Part shown: positions 14,292 through 21,228 of the stretch, piece by piece
How the letters are laid out: every line of letters starts with the position of its first letter
Numbering within the stretch: position 1 is the stretch's first letter
Virus record (IMG/VR): IMGVR_UViG_3300025009_000370
Coordinates: 1 to 23,502 of that record
Reading direction: 5' to 3' (one strand)
DNA length: 23,502 bases
Origin: a virus
The notes under the pieces: generated by a model
Told to the model about the DNA's origin: nothing
The model's database searches: none
The model's input: only the letters and a program-made list of their open reading frames with translations
Made by a program: the position numbers and the translations under genes

Positions 14292-14471
14292 TTATTCAGA
14301 AATGGCAAGGCGCTCTCTGTATCTGGACGGTGCCCAATCGCAGACTTCATCCTCGGCAATATGCCCATATATTGCATTGCACCTTCGGAAGTGGACGCAG
14401 TCATTACACGTTTTCCCTGCAGGCAAATCCATCTCGGCCTCTCGGCCTCTTTTGTATGGTTTTCTATCCAT
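14292..14471 (-). CDS. 59-residue Cys-rich mini-protein
   Basis: ATG at 14471 to TAA at 14292. Sequence starts MDRKPYKRGREAEMDLPAGK and continues TCNDCVHFRRC with a further Cys at about 44 in VCDWAPSRY. The CxxC-V/F-H-F-x-x-C pattern is familiar from small phage proteins that probably bind zinc. It starts just after the previous gene's stop. Too short for most gene finders. Function unknown. Confidence 0.6.
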   Translation of the reverse strand: MDRKPYKRGREAEMDLPAGKTCNDCVHFRRCNAIYGHIAEDEVCDWAPSRYRERLAISE

Positions 14472-14473
14472 GA

Positions 14474-14686
14474 TTATTCCCCTTGATATCCACAGTTAAC
14501 CGCCGACCCGTTGGCGTTCGTATTCGATCCCAGATAGTGCCCGCACGTTACCTTCTTCTTCGGATCGGTGATCATGCTCACACAGACACATTCCAGCGGG
14601 CAATCGGCCACGGTGCAGGCCGAGGTGATGATCGCCATCCGCCGCACGCTCTGTCTTCCGTCCTCTGTCATCTGGTCTCTGCTCAT
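14474..14686 (-). CDS. 70-residue Cys-rich mini-protein
   Basis: ATG at 14686 overlaps the upstream TGA as TGATG; a GTG at 14689 is also possible. It has six Cys residues (ITSACTVADCPLECVCV, VTCGHYLG, NCGYQGE), spaced as could suit one or two metal sites. It is one of a run of small Cys-rich genes in this block. Function unknown. Confidence 0.55.
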   Translation of the reverse strand: MSRDQMTEDGRQSVRRMAIITSACTVADCPLECVCVSMITDPKKKVTCGHYLGSNTNANGSAVNCGYQGE

Positions 14687-15474
14687 CACACCCCCGAAAA
14701 ATCCAGACTGATCTGGTTATAATTCCCCTCCTCATCCCGCTCATAGATGCGGTAGTAGGTGCACGAGCCGACCACCGTCACCGCGTCGCCGATCGCGTCC
14801 ATCGCCTGCTTCCAGGTCGGATGCTCGATCTTCAGGGTGCGCAGGGAGAGGATCCGCTTGGCGTTGATCCGGCCCTTCTTGTCCACCTGGAAGGCGCTCT
14901 CGACCAGGGTCCGCAGCTCCGGTCCGGCATCCTTGCTCCACTCCCTGAGGCAGGCGTCCACCAGTTCCTTCGCGGCCTGCAGGCGCTCGTCAAAGTCGAG
15001 CCGCTCACTGACCGCCCGGAGCACCTTGAACCGGCCGTCGTAGGAGGTGAGCGACAGATTGCCGCGCGCCCCGCCCAGGTCCGCCCCGTATTTTTCGGCG
15101 GACAATTCGAGAAAGGCCTGCATGTCGCCGGCCAGCTGCCGCTTGAACTGGTCGAGGATCTCGCTTACCTCGCCGGCCTTGGCGACGACGCTCTTGACGA
15201 ATTCATCCCGGGCCAGGTCGATCTCCTTGATGCTCTCGATCGGAACCAGGTGGCCGATGCCGTTCATCATGTAGCCGTCCGGCACTTTCGTTGTATCCAT
15301 GGTCTTACCTCCGTAAACTTCCATCACCTTTTGCTTTATCCCAGCAGTATTGCCGGGATAGATACCGGCCACCGTCTGCGAGATGGTGGCCGGACTGTAA
15401 CCGAGCCTTACGGCAACGCTGCCCTGGCTGCCTTCGGCGATGATCGCCTTACGCAGCAGATCGCGCCAATCCAT
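14686..15474 (-). CDS. DUF3164 family protein with fused N-terminal helix-turn-helix
   Basis: 262 residues from the ATG at 15474, five bases after GGAGG (a GTG at 15480 is less good). Residues ~1-55 are a Cro-like helix-turn-helix (DLLRKAIIAEGSQGSVAVRL, GYSPATISQTVAGIYPG). Residues ~59-262 match DUF3164 proteins of Mu-like phages (DGYMMNGIGHLVPIESI, then a helical EILDQFKRQL region, SYDGRFKVLRAV and the final TYYRIYERDEEGNYNQISLD). An internal ATG at 15300 has GGAGGT six bases upstream, so the DUF3164 part may also be made alone. DUF3164 function is unknown. Confidence 0.75.
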   Translation of the reverse strand: MDWRDLLRKAIIAEGSQGSVAVRLGYSPATISQTVAGIYPGNTAGIKQKVMEVYGGKTMDTTKVPDGYMMNGIGHLVPIESIKEIDLARDEFVKSVVAKAGEVSEILDQFKRQLAGDMQAFLELSAEKYGADLGGARGNLSLTSYDGRFKVLRAVSERLDFDERLQAAKELVDACLREWSKDAGPELRTLVESAFQVDKKGRINAKRILSLRTLKIEHPTWKQAMDAIGDAVTVVGSCTYYRIYERDEEGNYNQISLDFSGV

Positions 15475-15682
15475 GGCCACCTCCGCACAGGCTGAGGGAA
15501 CACAGTTTTCGCACTGTCGCCAGGGTGTTCTCGGCGGCCATCACCAGTACCACCATAGCCTTGATATCACGGGGGTCGCCGTTGTCGATCATCGCCTGCA
15601 GGACGGAGAGCTGTTCTTTCGCGTCATCGCGGCAACTGTCGAGGATCGTGTAAATTCTGTCTGTCTCCGGTGTGCTGCTCAT
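15449..15682 (-). CDS. small helical protein of unknown function
   Basis: 77 residues with GGAGG before the ATG at 15682, directly after the previous stop. The first ~62 residues are helical (DRIYTILDSCRDDAKEQLSV, LQAMIDNGDPRDIKAMVVLV, MAAENTLATVRKL). The last ~15 residues lie in the overlap with the next gene and are low-complexity. It looks like a real small early gene. No domain recognised. Confidence 0.55.
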   Translation of the reverse strand: MSSTPETDRIYTILDSCRDDAKEQLSVLQAMIDNGDPRDIKAMVVLVMAAENTLATVRKLCSLSLCGGGHGLARSAA

Positions 15683-15683
15683 C

Positions 15684-16250
15684 TTATTCTTCCTCCATGG
15701 TTTGCAGTATTTGTCTGACTTCGCCGAGAGCCGTAGAAATGCTGTCGAGCTTGGTTATCATCCGCTTCTTCTTCAGGCGGATGTTGCGCAACCTGGCCGC
15801 CTTATCCTCATCCACCGGCATCTCGGCGCTGTCGTTGATCAACACCCACAGGCCCGCCTTCCCCGGCTCCTGGATCTTGCGGGCCACCTCTCGCCGGACC
15901 AAGATCACCAGCCATTGCCGGGCATAATCCCGGCTGACGCCGGCCATCTCCATCAGGTCGTCAACCGTCACCCGGCGCCGCATCTTGAGCAGCCGCCACA
16001 TAACTTCGCGCTTGTCCGGCTCGGCCGGGGTTGCTGTCGGCAAAGGGGGGCCGTAGACGCCCTGGCGGATGCGCCGCAACTTACCTTCTCCGGTCAGCTC
16101 GCCAAGAGTATTGAGCATCCTTTTATGCTCTTTCCTGTTCATGATCATCAACAGGGTGGAAAGACTATCGGTGGTTACCTCGCCTGATTTTTCTTTGCTG
16201 ACCTTTAGCGCCATAAGGAGGACATCTTTCCTAAACGATTGATGTGCCAT
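15684..16250 (-). CDS. putative winged-helix DNA-binding protein
   Basis: 188 residues. Residues ~20-70 (GEVTTDSLSTLLMIMNRKEH, ELTGEGKLRRIRQGVYG) and ~80-135 (REVMWRLLKMRRRVTVDDLM, EMAGVSRDYARQWLVILVRR, GLWVLIND) look like two winged-helix or helix-turn-helix units. The C-terminus (about 145-188) is a charged coiled-coil. It follows the MuB gene after four bases. It may be a regulator of the early or middle genes; no named family assigned. Confidence 0.55.
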   Translation of the reverse strand: MAHQSFRKDVLLMALKVSKEKSGEVTTDSLSTLLMIMNRKEHKRMLNTLGELTGEGKLRRIRQGVYGPPLPTATPAEPDKREVMWRLLKMRRRVTVDDLMEMAGVSRDYARQWLVILVRREVARKIQEPGKAGLWVLINDSAEMPVDEDKAARLRNIRLKKKRMITKLDSISTALGEVRQILQTMEEE

Positions 16251-16254
16251 GCCG

Positions 16255-16974
16255 CTACCCCCTCAAACTCTGTTTGATTGCCACCTTGGCCATCTCCATG
16301 TCCGGAGCGGCCGTGCCCTTGGCGTTCATGATATTCACCAGGGAGATCAGATCCCTCTTGATTACCCGGAAACAGCCTTTGGCCTCGCGGTGCAGGGTCT
16401 CCGCCACATCGGCCGGCAGGTCTACTCCCGCCGACTCGCGGGCAAACATCACCACATCGCCGAGGCCCAGGGTCTCAAACTCCAGCAGCTGAAAGGTCCG
16501 GTTCCAGATCCTGGTCACCTGCTGCATATGGCTCTGCAGCTCATCCTCGCCGATCAGCACAAACGGCGCCGCCGACAGATCGGAAAGATCGCGGACCAGC
16601 TCCAGATGCAGGCGCGGCAATTTCTCGATCTCCTCGATAAACACCGGCCGGCCGCCCTGGGTGTTCAGCGCATCGAGCGCCGCCAGGAAGGCCGCGTCCT
16701 TGCGATGGGGGATGGTCTTGATGCCCAGCTCCCGGCACAGCGCCTGCAGGAAGCCCAGTTCGGTATGCCGCCAGATCGACAGGCAGCGGACAAAGGCGCA
16801 GCGGTTGTTCGCCGCGTACCACTGCGCCGTCCGCGTCTTGCCGCGACCGGCCGGGCCGATCACCGCGGCGAGGCGCCCTTCACCGGCCGACATCATCAGG
16901 GCGTCGATCATCGCCTGAAAGTTGCGCACGTTTCGGACGTTGACAAACTTGGGGAAAAAACGTATTTCTTTCAT
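16255..16974 (-). CDS. B: transposition ATPase, MuB family (AAA)
   Basis: 239 residues. Walker A GPAGRGKT (40-47), Walker B VFIEEIEK (111-118) and sensor-like PFVLIGED (137-144) define an AAA ATPase. In Mu, MuB binds target DNA in an ATP-dependent way, recruits the MuA transpososome and gives target immunity. This one lacks the N-terminal helix-turn-helix of Mu's 312-residue MuB, like the shorter versions in related phages. AGGAGG lies four bases before the ATG at 16974, 36 bases after the transposase stop. Confidence 0.88.
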   Translation of the reverse strand: MKEIRFFPKFVNVRNVRNFQAMIDALMMSAGEGRLAAVIGPAGRGKTRTAQWYAANNRCAFVRCLSIWRHTELGFLQALCRELGIKTIPHRKDAAFLAALDALNTQGGRPVFIEEIEKLPRLHLELVRDLSDLSAAPFVLIGEDELQSHMQQVTRIWNRTFQLLEFETLGLGDVVMFARESAGVDLPADVAETLHREAKGCFRVIKRDLISLVNIMNAKGTAAPDMEMAKVAIKQSLRG

Positions 16975-17010
16975 TACACCTCCTGGGTAAAACGACTTAA
17001 GGGTTGGTTA

Positions 17011-19254
17011 TTATCCGGCTGCAGCTTCACCTGCAGCCGGATTTTTTGCTCTGTGGAGGATGGCCAGCGCCGCTCGCTGACTATCCCAGTAATCGCGGTC
17101 CCGGTCATATTCCGGCATCTGCTCATAGACCCGCATGAACCGCCGCCACTCGCCGGTAAGCTCCTCGCCGCACATCTCCATTTCAAGCAATTTGCCGTAA
17201 CGGTCGAACTCTTTCATATCCGCCAGGTCGGCTGCGAGCTGGGCTGCTTCCTGCTGCCGGTGATGACGCTGGGCTTCGTCAGCGTCGAGCATGGCCGCTT
17301 GCCGTTCTTCGCTAGTGAGTTTTATTGGCCGGTCTGCTCCCGGGAGCAGCTTGATGTTGTTTCTTCTGCCGCCGTTGCCGCCATTGAGGTTTTTTTGTTC
17401 GTCAGTGGCTGAGCCGAAACCGGACTCCTCGATCAGCCGCTGCGCCTCGGGGATCACGATCTCATCGGCCATGGCCTTGGCATGGGCCACCGTTTGTTTG
17501 CGCAGGCTGCCGACCATTTCCAGTTGATTTTTCAGGAGGGCGACATCCTTCTCGCCGCCGAGGACCAGGGCGGCGGGATGCACCTTGGCAACACGGGACG
17601 CCTCGCAGATAAACTCATCAGTGCGCTGGTCGTAGATCAGCACGGAGTCCCTTTCCTGCAGGTCGTACCGCACATATACCTGGTGGTTCCGGCCGTACAG
17701 CGCCGGGTGATAGTAATACTCGCCGCTGTCGTACACCTTGACGCCGCGGCCATAGATCTTACGCTCTTCCTTTTTCATCATCAGGATACGCAGGGCCTCC
17801 GGATCGACGCCGGGGCCGCGCCCGGCGTCGAAGATCTCTTGCGGGCGGATCCCGGCCAGATGACTGTTCGGCCCTTGCTCGCGGCCGGCGTAGACGTCGA
17901 ACCAGGCGGCGATCGCCCGGTGGCTGTCGATCATGGTCGGCACGTAGCCCCCGGTGATTTTGTCGTTGATCCGCCGGTGCAGCTTCTCGCCGCGGTTCAA
18001 ATGGGCCGGTTTGGTGTCGATGGCCGTGCCGACAAAGGACGGCGACATCCGCTCCAACTCGCCGAAGGTCTTGAAGAACCGCTCGATGGTTTTCGATTGG
18101 CCGTGATAGGGCTTAGCGACGATCAGCTTTATCCCCAGGCGGCCGTACAGGCCGGGCAGCTCGGTCTGGTCGAAGTCGGTACCGGTAAAATACTGGCCTT
18201 TGAAGGCCCGGCCGTTGTCCAGATAGACGATCTTCGGCACCATGCCCAGGCGGATGATGGACCGGCGCAGGGCCGAGGAAATCGAGGCGGTGTTCTCTGT
18301 CGGCATGATCTCCCAGCCGCACGGCATGGAGCTTTTCATGTCGAAGAACAGCACCAGCATCATCCGCTGCGCCTTGCCGGTCCATGGGTTGATGATCAGG
18401 AAGTTGAGGATGTGGCCGTCCGCCACCAGGATATCGCCGACACCTATCGAGTCATAATCGCGCTCGGTCCAGAACAACACCTTATCATTCAGGCCCTTGT
18501 CGCCTTCGCGCCACCAGATCCATTCGTCGTAGTTGACCGCTACCCAGTCTTCGAGGAAACGGCGGTAGGTGGCCTCGGAGAGATTGTCGACTCCTTTCAG
18601 CTGCATGACGTTTTTCGCCAGGCGGATAATCTCGGATTTAGGCAGGCTCTTGCCTTTCGGCTGCCGGACCATGGCCAGGATGATCTGGGCCTGCAGGGGA
18701 GATATGGCCCGTTCGCCTTTCTTCTTGCCGCGCCGATCGGCGAGCTGGAGGGTATCGCCGCAACTCTTTTTCAGCGTGGTCTTCCAGCTTTCGACGGTCT
18801 TCCAGCTCAGTTCGCCAAGAACTTTATACAGTTCAGGATAGGCGGCGCCGCTGTTATAACCGACCATGAAGTTGTCGCGGGCCTGGACCTTGTGGCCCCA
18901 ACCCGCGGAGGCCAGCGCCTGCAGGTAGAGCTTCACCAGCGATGCCTTGAGATTAGCCTTGCACGCCTGGCCGGCGCAGACGATGGTGTTGCCGGCTACG
19001 GCTATGGTGGCGGGGAGGTTGGCGGCGCTATCCACGGGGACCAGGGCGTGGATCTCTTCCTGGTCGAGGATGGCCTTGCGGATATAATCCGGCAGCATGT
19101 AGGCGCGGTACATTTTGCATGAGCCTCCGCGCACCGTCTCCCAGTAGTATGGCCACTGCTCGCGGTCCGCTTTGCGGGCGATGGAGCGCTCGGTGTCAGG
19201 TAACACCGGCAGGTTCATGGCCACCAGGTCTTTCACTGTATAAGCTGATTTCAT
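17011..19254 (-). CDS. A: DDE transposase, MuA family
   Basis: 747 residues, near the MuA size. The N-terminus (SAYTVKDLVAMNLPVLPDTE, IARKADREQWPYYWETVRGG) is the Mu-type DNA-binding winged domain, followed by the end-binding helical domains (about 80-240). The catalytic core has Asp279 in ILVADGHI, Asp346 in VYLDNGRA and Glu391 in SKTIERFF, matching the DDE triad with the same 67-residue first spacing as Mu. The C-terminal part (about 490-747) fits the MuA beta-barrel and the MuB/ClpX-interacting tail. It cuts and joins phage ends during integration and replicative transposition. Intact. Confidence 0.93.
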   Translation of the reverse strand: MKSAYTVKDLVAMNLPVLPDTERSIARKADREQWPYYWETVRGGSCKMYRAYMLPDYIRKAILDQEEIHALVPVDSAANLPATIAVAGNTIVCAGQACKANLKASLVKLYLQALASAGWGHKVQARDNFMVGYNSGAAYPELYKVLGELSWKTVESWKTTLKKSCGDTLQLADRRGKKKGERAISPLQAQIILAMVRQPKGKSLPKSEIIRLAKNVMQLKGVDNLSEATYRRFLEDWVAVNYDEWIWWREGDKGLNDKVLFWTERDYDSIGVGDILVADGHILNFLIINPWTGKAQRMMLVLFFDMKSSMPCGWEIMPTENTASISSALRRSIIRLGMVPKIVYLDNGRAFKGQYFTGTDFDQTELPGLYGRLGIKLIVAKPYHGQSKTIERFFKTFGELERMSPSFVGTAIDTKPAHLNRGEKLHRRINDKITGGYVPTMIDSHRAIAAWFDVYAGREQGPNSHLAGIRPQEIFDAGRGPGVDPEALRILMMKKEERKIYGRGVKVYDSGEYYYHPALYGRNHQVYVRYDLQERDSVLIYDQRTDEFICEASRVAKVHPAALVLGGEKDVALLKNQLEMVGSLRKQTVAHAKAMADEIVIPEAQRLIEESGFGSATDEQKNLNGGNGGRRNNIKLLPGADRPIKLTSEERQAAMLDADEAQRHHRQQEAAQLAADLADMKEFDRYGKLLEMEMCGEELTGEWRRFMRVYEQMPEYDRDRDYWDSQRAALAILHRAKNPAAGEAAAG
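17013..17047 (+). terminator. strong intrinsic terminator facing the plus direction, inside the transposase 3' end
   Basis: A perfect 12-bp stem ATCCGGCTGCAG/CTGCAGCCGGAT (17013-17024 with 17031-17042) with a CTTCAC loop ends in TTTTTT (17042-17047) on the plus strand. It encodes the last ~10 residues of the transposase on the minus strand. On the minus strand no T-run follows, so it should stop antisense, not sense, transcription. Confidence 0.65.
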
Positions 19255-19260
19255 GACCGA

Positions 19261-20157
19261 CTATCCCTGCACGTGCATGTCGTTCTGTAGGATAGTCTTG
19301 AACGCGGCATCCATCTCTTTCAGCGACGCATAGGGACCGGCTGTTTGTATCCACCCCCCTTTTTCGCTGCGCTGCCTGATGGTCATGCTGGACCGGTCCA
19401 TGCGGAAGATGGAAAAACCGGCTTTCTCCAGTTTATTCAAATCAGCCGACCCGCCGTGCGTTACACTATCCTCGATGGTGTCGCCGTCCTCGGCCAGTTC
19501 GGCGCGGAGCTGGTCGAGCGCCTTGATGATCATCTCGCGGGAGGTGTGCTTATAGTTGGCCTTACGTGCCTCGGAGATCTGTTCGGCAAAGGCATCGAAG
19601 GCCTCGGTAAATTCTGCGCTGCAGGTCTGGCTGACTTTTTGCCGTGCTGCATGGACGGTCTTTTTAATGTTCTCGCCAAGATAGCTTTTCACCACCTTAT
19701 TGACATGACTGGCTGTCACCTTGCCGTTTGGTGCCGAATGAGTAGCCTCTTTCCACATCGCTACTATCTTTTCGGGATGGCCTTTGAACTTTGTCAGCGG
19801 TCGGACCTGGGCCTCATTCAGAGGCAAGTTTCTTTCCTGCGAGCCATCCTGAGAATCTCCACAATTTGTGGACAAAAACTCACCGCACTGTAGTTGCAGC
19901 TGGCCGTATACTCCCGACGCATCGATCAGCTGGTAGGCTTTGCTCTTCGACATATCCCAGAGCTTTTTGCAGTATTGCTCGAAGGTCCGGCCTTCTTCGG
20001 TACGATAAAGACGGAGCCTGTTAATTTCTGCTAACGCCTGGCCGACACGATAGAACGCGGCGAAATCTTTGACTATCGTGTGCTCATATTCTGCCAGCAT
20101 CATCGCCTCTCTCGCTGATAAAGGCTTCTCTATCACTTCGAGTTTGATTGTTTTCAT
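19261..20157 (-). CDS. HTH-like early protein upstream of transposase
   Basis: 298 residues. The N-terminal ~90 residues (EYEHTIVKDFAAFYRVGQAL, YRTEEGRTFEQYCKKLWDMS, KSKAYQLIDASGVYGQL) have the F-x-x-Y-C-x-x-x-W-x-x-S-x-x-x-A-Y-x-L-I pattern of DNA-binding helix-turn-helix proteins on phages, plasmids and ICEs. A ParB-like middle (VRPLTKFKGHPEKIVAMWKE) and a helical C-terminus follow. The start ATG directly follows the preceding TAA, with AAGGAAAG upstream; the transposase gene follows after 6 bases. Its place between Ner-like genes and MuA suggests an early replication or regulatory role. Confidence 0.6.
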   Translation of the reverse strand: MKTIKLEVIEKPLSAREAMMLAEYEHTIVKDFAAFYRVGQALAEINRLRLYRTEEGRTFEQYCKKLWDMSKSKAYQLIDASGVYGQLQLQCGEFLSTNCGDSQDGSQERNLPLNEAQVRPLTKFKGHPEKIVAMWKEATHSAPNGKVTASHVNKVVKSYLGENIKKTVHAARQKVSQTCSAEFTEAFDAFAEQISEARKANYKHTSREMIIKALDQLRAELAEDGDTIEDSVTHGGSADLNKLEKAGFSIFRMDRSSMTIRQRSEKGGWIQTAGPYASLKEMDAAFKTILQNDMHVQG

Positions 20158-20394
20158 TTATTTCTTTCCTTTCATCGTCTTAGGCAGATCCAGATATTCA
20201 ACCGGGCATCCCTTTTCGACCAGATACCGCAGCACCCGTTTATTGTTTTGCCTTCCGGCCAGAGTGTTGGCAACCAGGCTGTGACTCCTCATCCGCAGCG
20301 CGATCTGGATATCCACACTGCGGATATCGTGTGTCAGCATCCAGACCCTGGCCTGCTTTCTGACATCCCGCGTCCTTTCAACCTGCTTGGTCAT
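20158..20394 (-). CDS. small HTH protein, Ner-like position
   Basis: 78 residues from the ATG at 20394, overlapping the upstream stop as ATGA; the longer open frame is shadow. Residues ~10-60 (RKQARVWMLTHDIRSVDIQI, ALRMRSHSLVANTLAGRQNN, KRVLRYLVEKGCPVEYLDLP) form a compact helix-turn-helix. In Mu the second early regulator, Ner, has this size and shuts off the repressor and early promoters. A Ner-like role is inferred from size, fold and position. Confidence 0.65.
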   Translation of the reverse strand: MTKQVERTRDVRKQARVWMLTHDIRSVDIQIALRMRSHSLVANTLAGRQNNKRVLRYLVEKGCPVEYLDLPKTMKGKK

Positions 20395-20810
20395 AACTCC
20401 AACTCCAGCTTGCGCATCCTGTTGCGCGCATCTTTGGCCCGGTGATACTCCTTGGCCCACAACAGCAGCTTCACCTCATCTTCATCGATCAACATTCCGC
20501 CCAGGGGCGCAAGCATCTCCCGCATCGGCGCCAGATCATCGAGCGCCGCGCAGAAAACCATCAAACTGTTAATGCCCGGCATATGTTCCATAGCTTCCGG
20601 ATTAAGCCATTTTTCGAGCGTGGCCATGGTCAGCCCGCTGCCGTTGCCCTTGACCAAACGGACCCCGTAACGGCTGGCCAGATCGTTCATCCGGTCAAGC
20701 AGCTCTTCCCGGGAGAACTTGCTCTCCCGGGAAGACAATGCCATCTGCTCCTTGAGCTTTTTGCCGACATTCAAACTCGGCTGGCTGAATAGGTTGAGCT
20801 GCTTGACCAT
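20391..20810 (-). CDS. first early gene, uncharacterised phage protein
   Basis: 139 residues from the ATG at 20810, with AAGGAT about 10 bases upstream (a TTG at 20813 is possible). The N-terminus (VKQLNLFSQPSLNVGKKLKE) is followed by a helical region (SREELLDRMNDLASRYGVRL), a GLTMATLEKWLNPEAMEHMP segment that resembles a helix-turn-helix, and an acidic C-terminus ending KLELEL. Proteins like this are common as the first early gene in Mu-like prophages of non-enteric hosts. Likely DNA-binding; function unknown. Confidence 0.6.
   Translation of the reverse strand: MVKQLNLFSQPSLNVGKKLKEQMALSSRESKFSREELLDRMNDLASRYGVRLVKGNGSGLTMATLEKWLNPEAMEHMPGINSLMVFCAALDDLAPMREMLAPLGGMLIDEDEVKLLLWAKEYHRAKDARNRMRKLELEL
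20704..20735. repeat. perfect 13-bp hairpin inside the first early gene
   Basis: TCTTCCCGGGAGA (20704-20716) and its reverse complement (20723-20735) with the loop ACTTGC. It lies within the first ~36 codons of the first early gene. No T-run follows on either strand. Confidence 0.6.
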
Positions 20811-20844
20811 CAAATTCTATCCTTCAAATGACTCCATCCTTGTG

Positions 20845-20934
20845 CTACTTTCTCCGGGTAGTGCCAACTATGAGCCACCGTCTGTGCCCATTTAGTCGAA
20901 TTGGAGCTACAACGTTTTTTTCACTGTCCGCCAT
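20845..20934 (-). CDS. possible 29-residue leader peptide
   Basis: ATG at 20934 preceded by GGGGG, ending at a TAG at 20845. The peptide is MADSEKNVVAPIRLNGHRRW plus nine residues, basic and without a known motif. It would be the first reading frame of the early transcript. It may be chance, given its length. Confidence 0.25.
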   Translation of the reverse strand: MADSEKNVVAPIRLNGHRRWLIVGTTRRK

Positions 20935-21015
20935 ACCCCCAGCTCACTATCTGAATTGAATCAAAACTCATACATTGATATCCGTCTTACCGATGTGGTA
21001 GATTGCTCATACTGG

Positions 21016-21033
21016 CAGTAACAATTGTTACTG
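21016..21033. promoter_or_regulatory. perfect 18-bp palindromic operator candidate
   Basis: CAGTAACAATTGTTACTG is a perfect palindrome. Further related half-sites TGTTAA (21032-21037) and TGTAAC (21042-21047) follow, reaching the region just upstream of a TATAAT at 21053. This is a likely binding site for the repressor or the Ner-like protein. Confidence 0.6.
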
Positions 21034-21109
21034 TTAAGCAATGTAACCACATTATAATTAGCCTGTAAAGCTAAAACGAATGCGTCTAGCTTAAAATTCT
21101 TCACTTTAT

Positions 21110-21138
21110 TTGACGAAGCTCATAAGTATCTGTATTTT
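21110..21138 (+). promoter_or_regulatory. candidate repressor promoter
   Basis: TTGACG (21110-21115), a 17-base spacer and TATTTT (21133-21138) on the plus strand, giving a leader of roughly 85 bases before the repressor ATG at 21229. An alternative upstream -10 TATAAT at 21053-21058 lacks a good -35. Confidence 0.45.
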
Positions 21139-21185
21139 CGATTAATACAGCAAACATTGCTTTTTCTCTCGCTGTCCAGCTTTAT

Positions 21186-21213
21186 GTCGGACTTCGCCAC
21201 AGTGAAGTCCGAC
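21186..21213. promoter_or_regulatory. dyad in the repressor leader
   Basis: GTCGGACTTC (21186-21195) and GAAGTCCGAC (21204-21213) form a perfect 10-bp inverted repeat with an 8-base loop, ending 15 bases before the repressor ATG. It could be an operator or an RNA hairpin limiting repressor translation. Confidence 0.55.
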
Positions 21214-21228
21214 GCGAATTGATGAATT

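Larger units (their letters stand above)
20811..21228. promoter_or_regulatory. divergent early/repressor control region
   Basis: 418 bases, AT-richer than the operon, between the leftward early genes and the rightward repressor. It holds a cluster of GTAACA/TGTTAC half-sites around a perfect palindrome (21016-21047), a plus-strand TATAAT (21053-21058), a second plus promoter (21110-21138), a dyad next to the repressor start (21186-21213), and a possible 29-codon minus ORF (20845-20934). I could not pin down the leftward early promoter. Confidence 0.6.

Noticed and set aside
14432-14448. Tandem CTCGGCCT repeat
   Set aside because: Two copies of 8 bases within a coding mini-gene; too short to be meaningful.
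15684-16974. Gam-type host-nuclease inhibitor expected after MuB
   Set aside because: No protein in the block shows the Gam pattern; the 188-residue gene reads as winged-helix instead.
17482-19122. 546-codon plus-strand open frame
   Set aside because: Antisense shadow of the MuA-type transposase, with low-complexity His/Gln/Gly-rich text and no motif.
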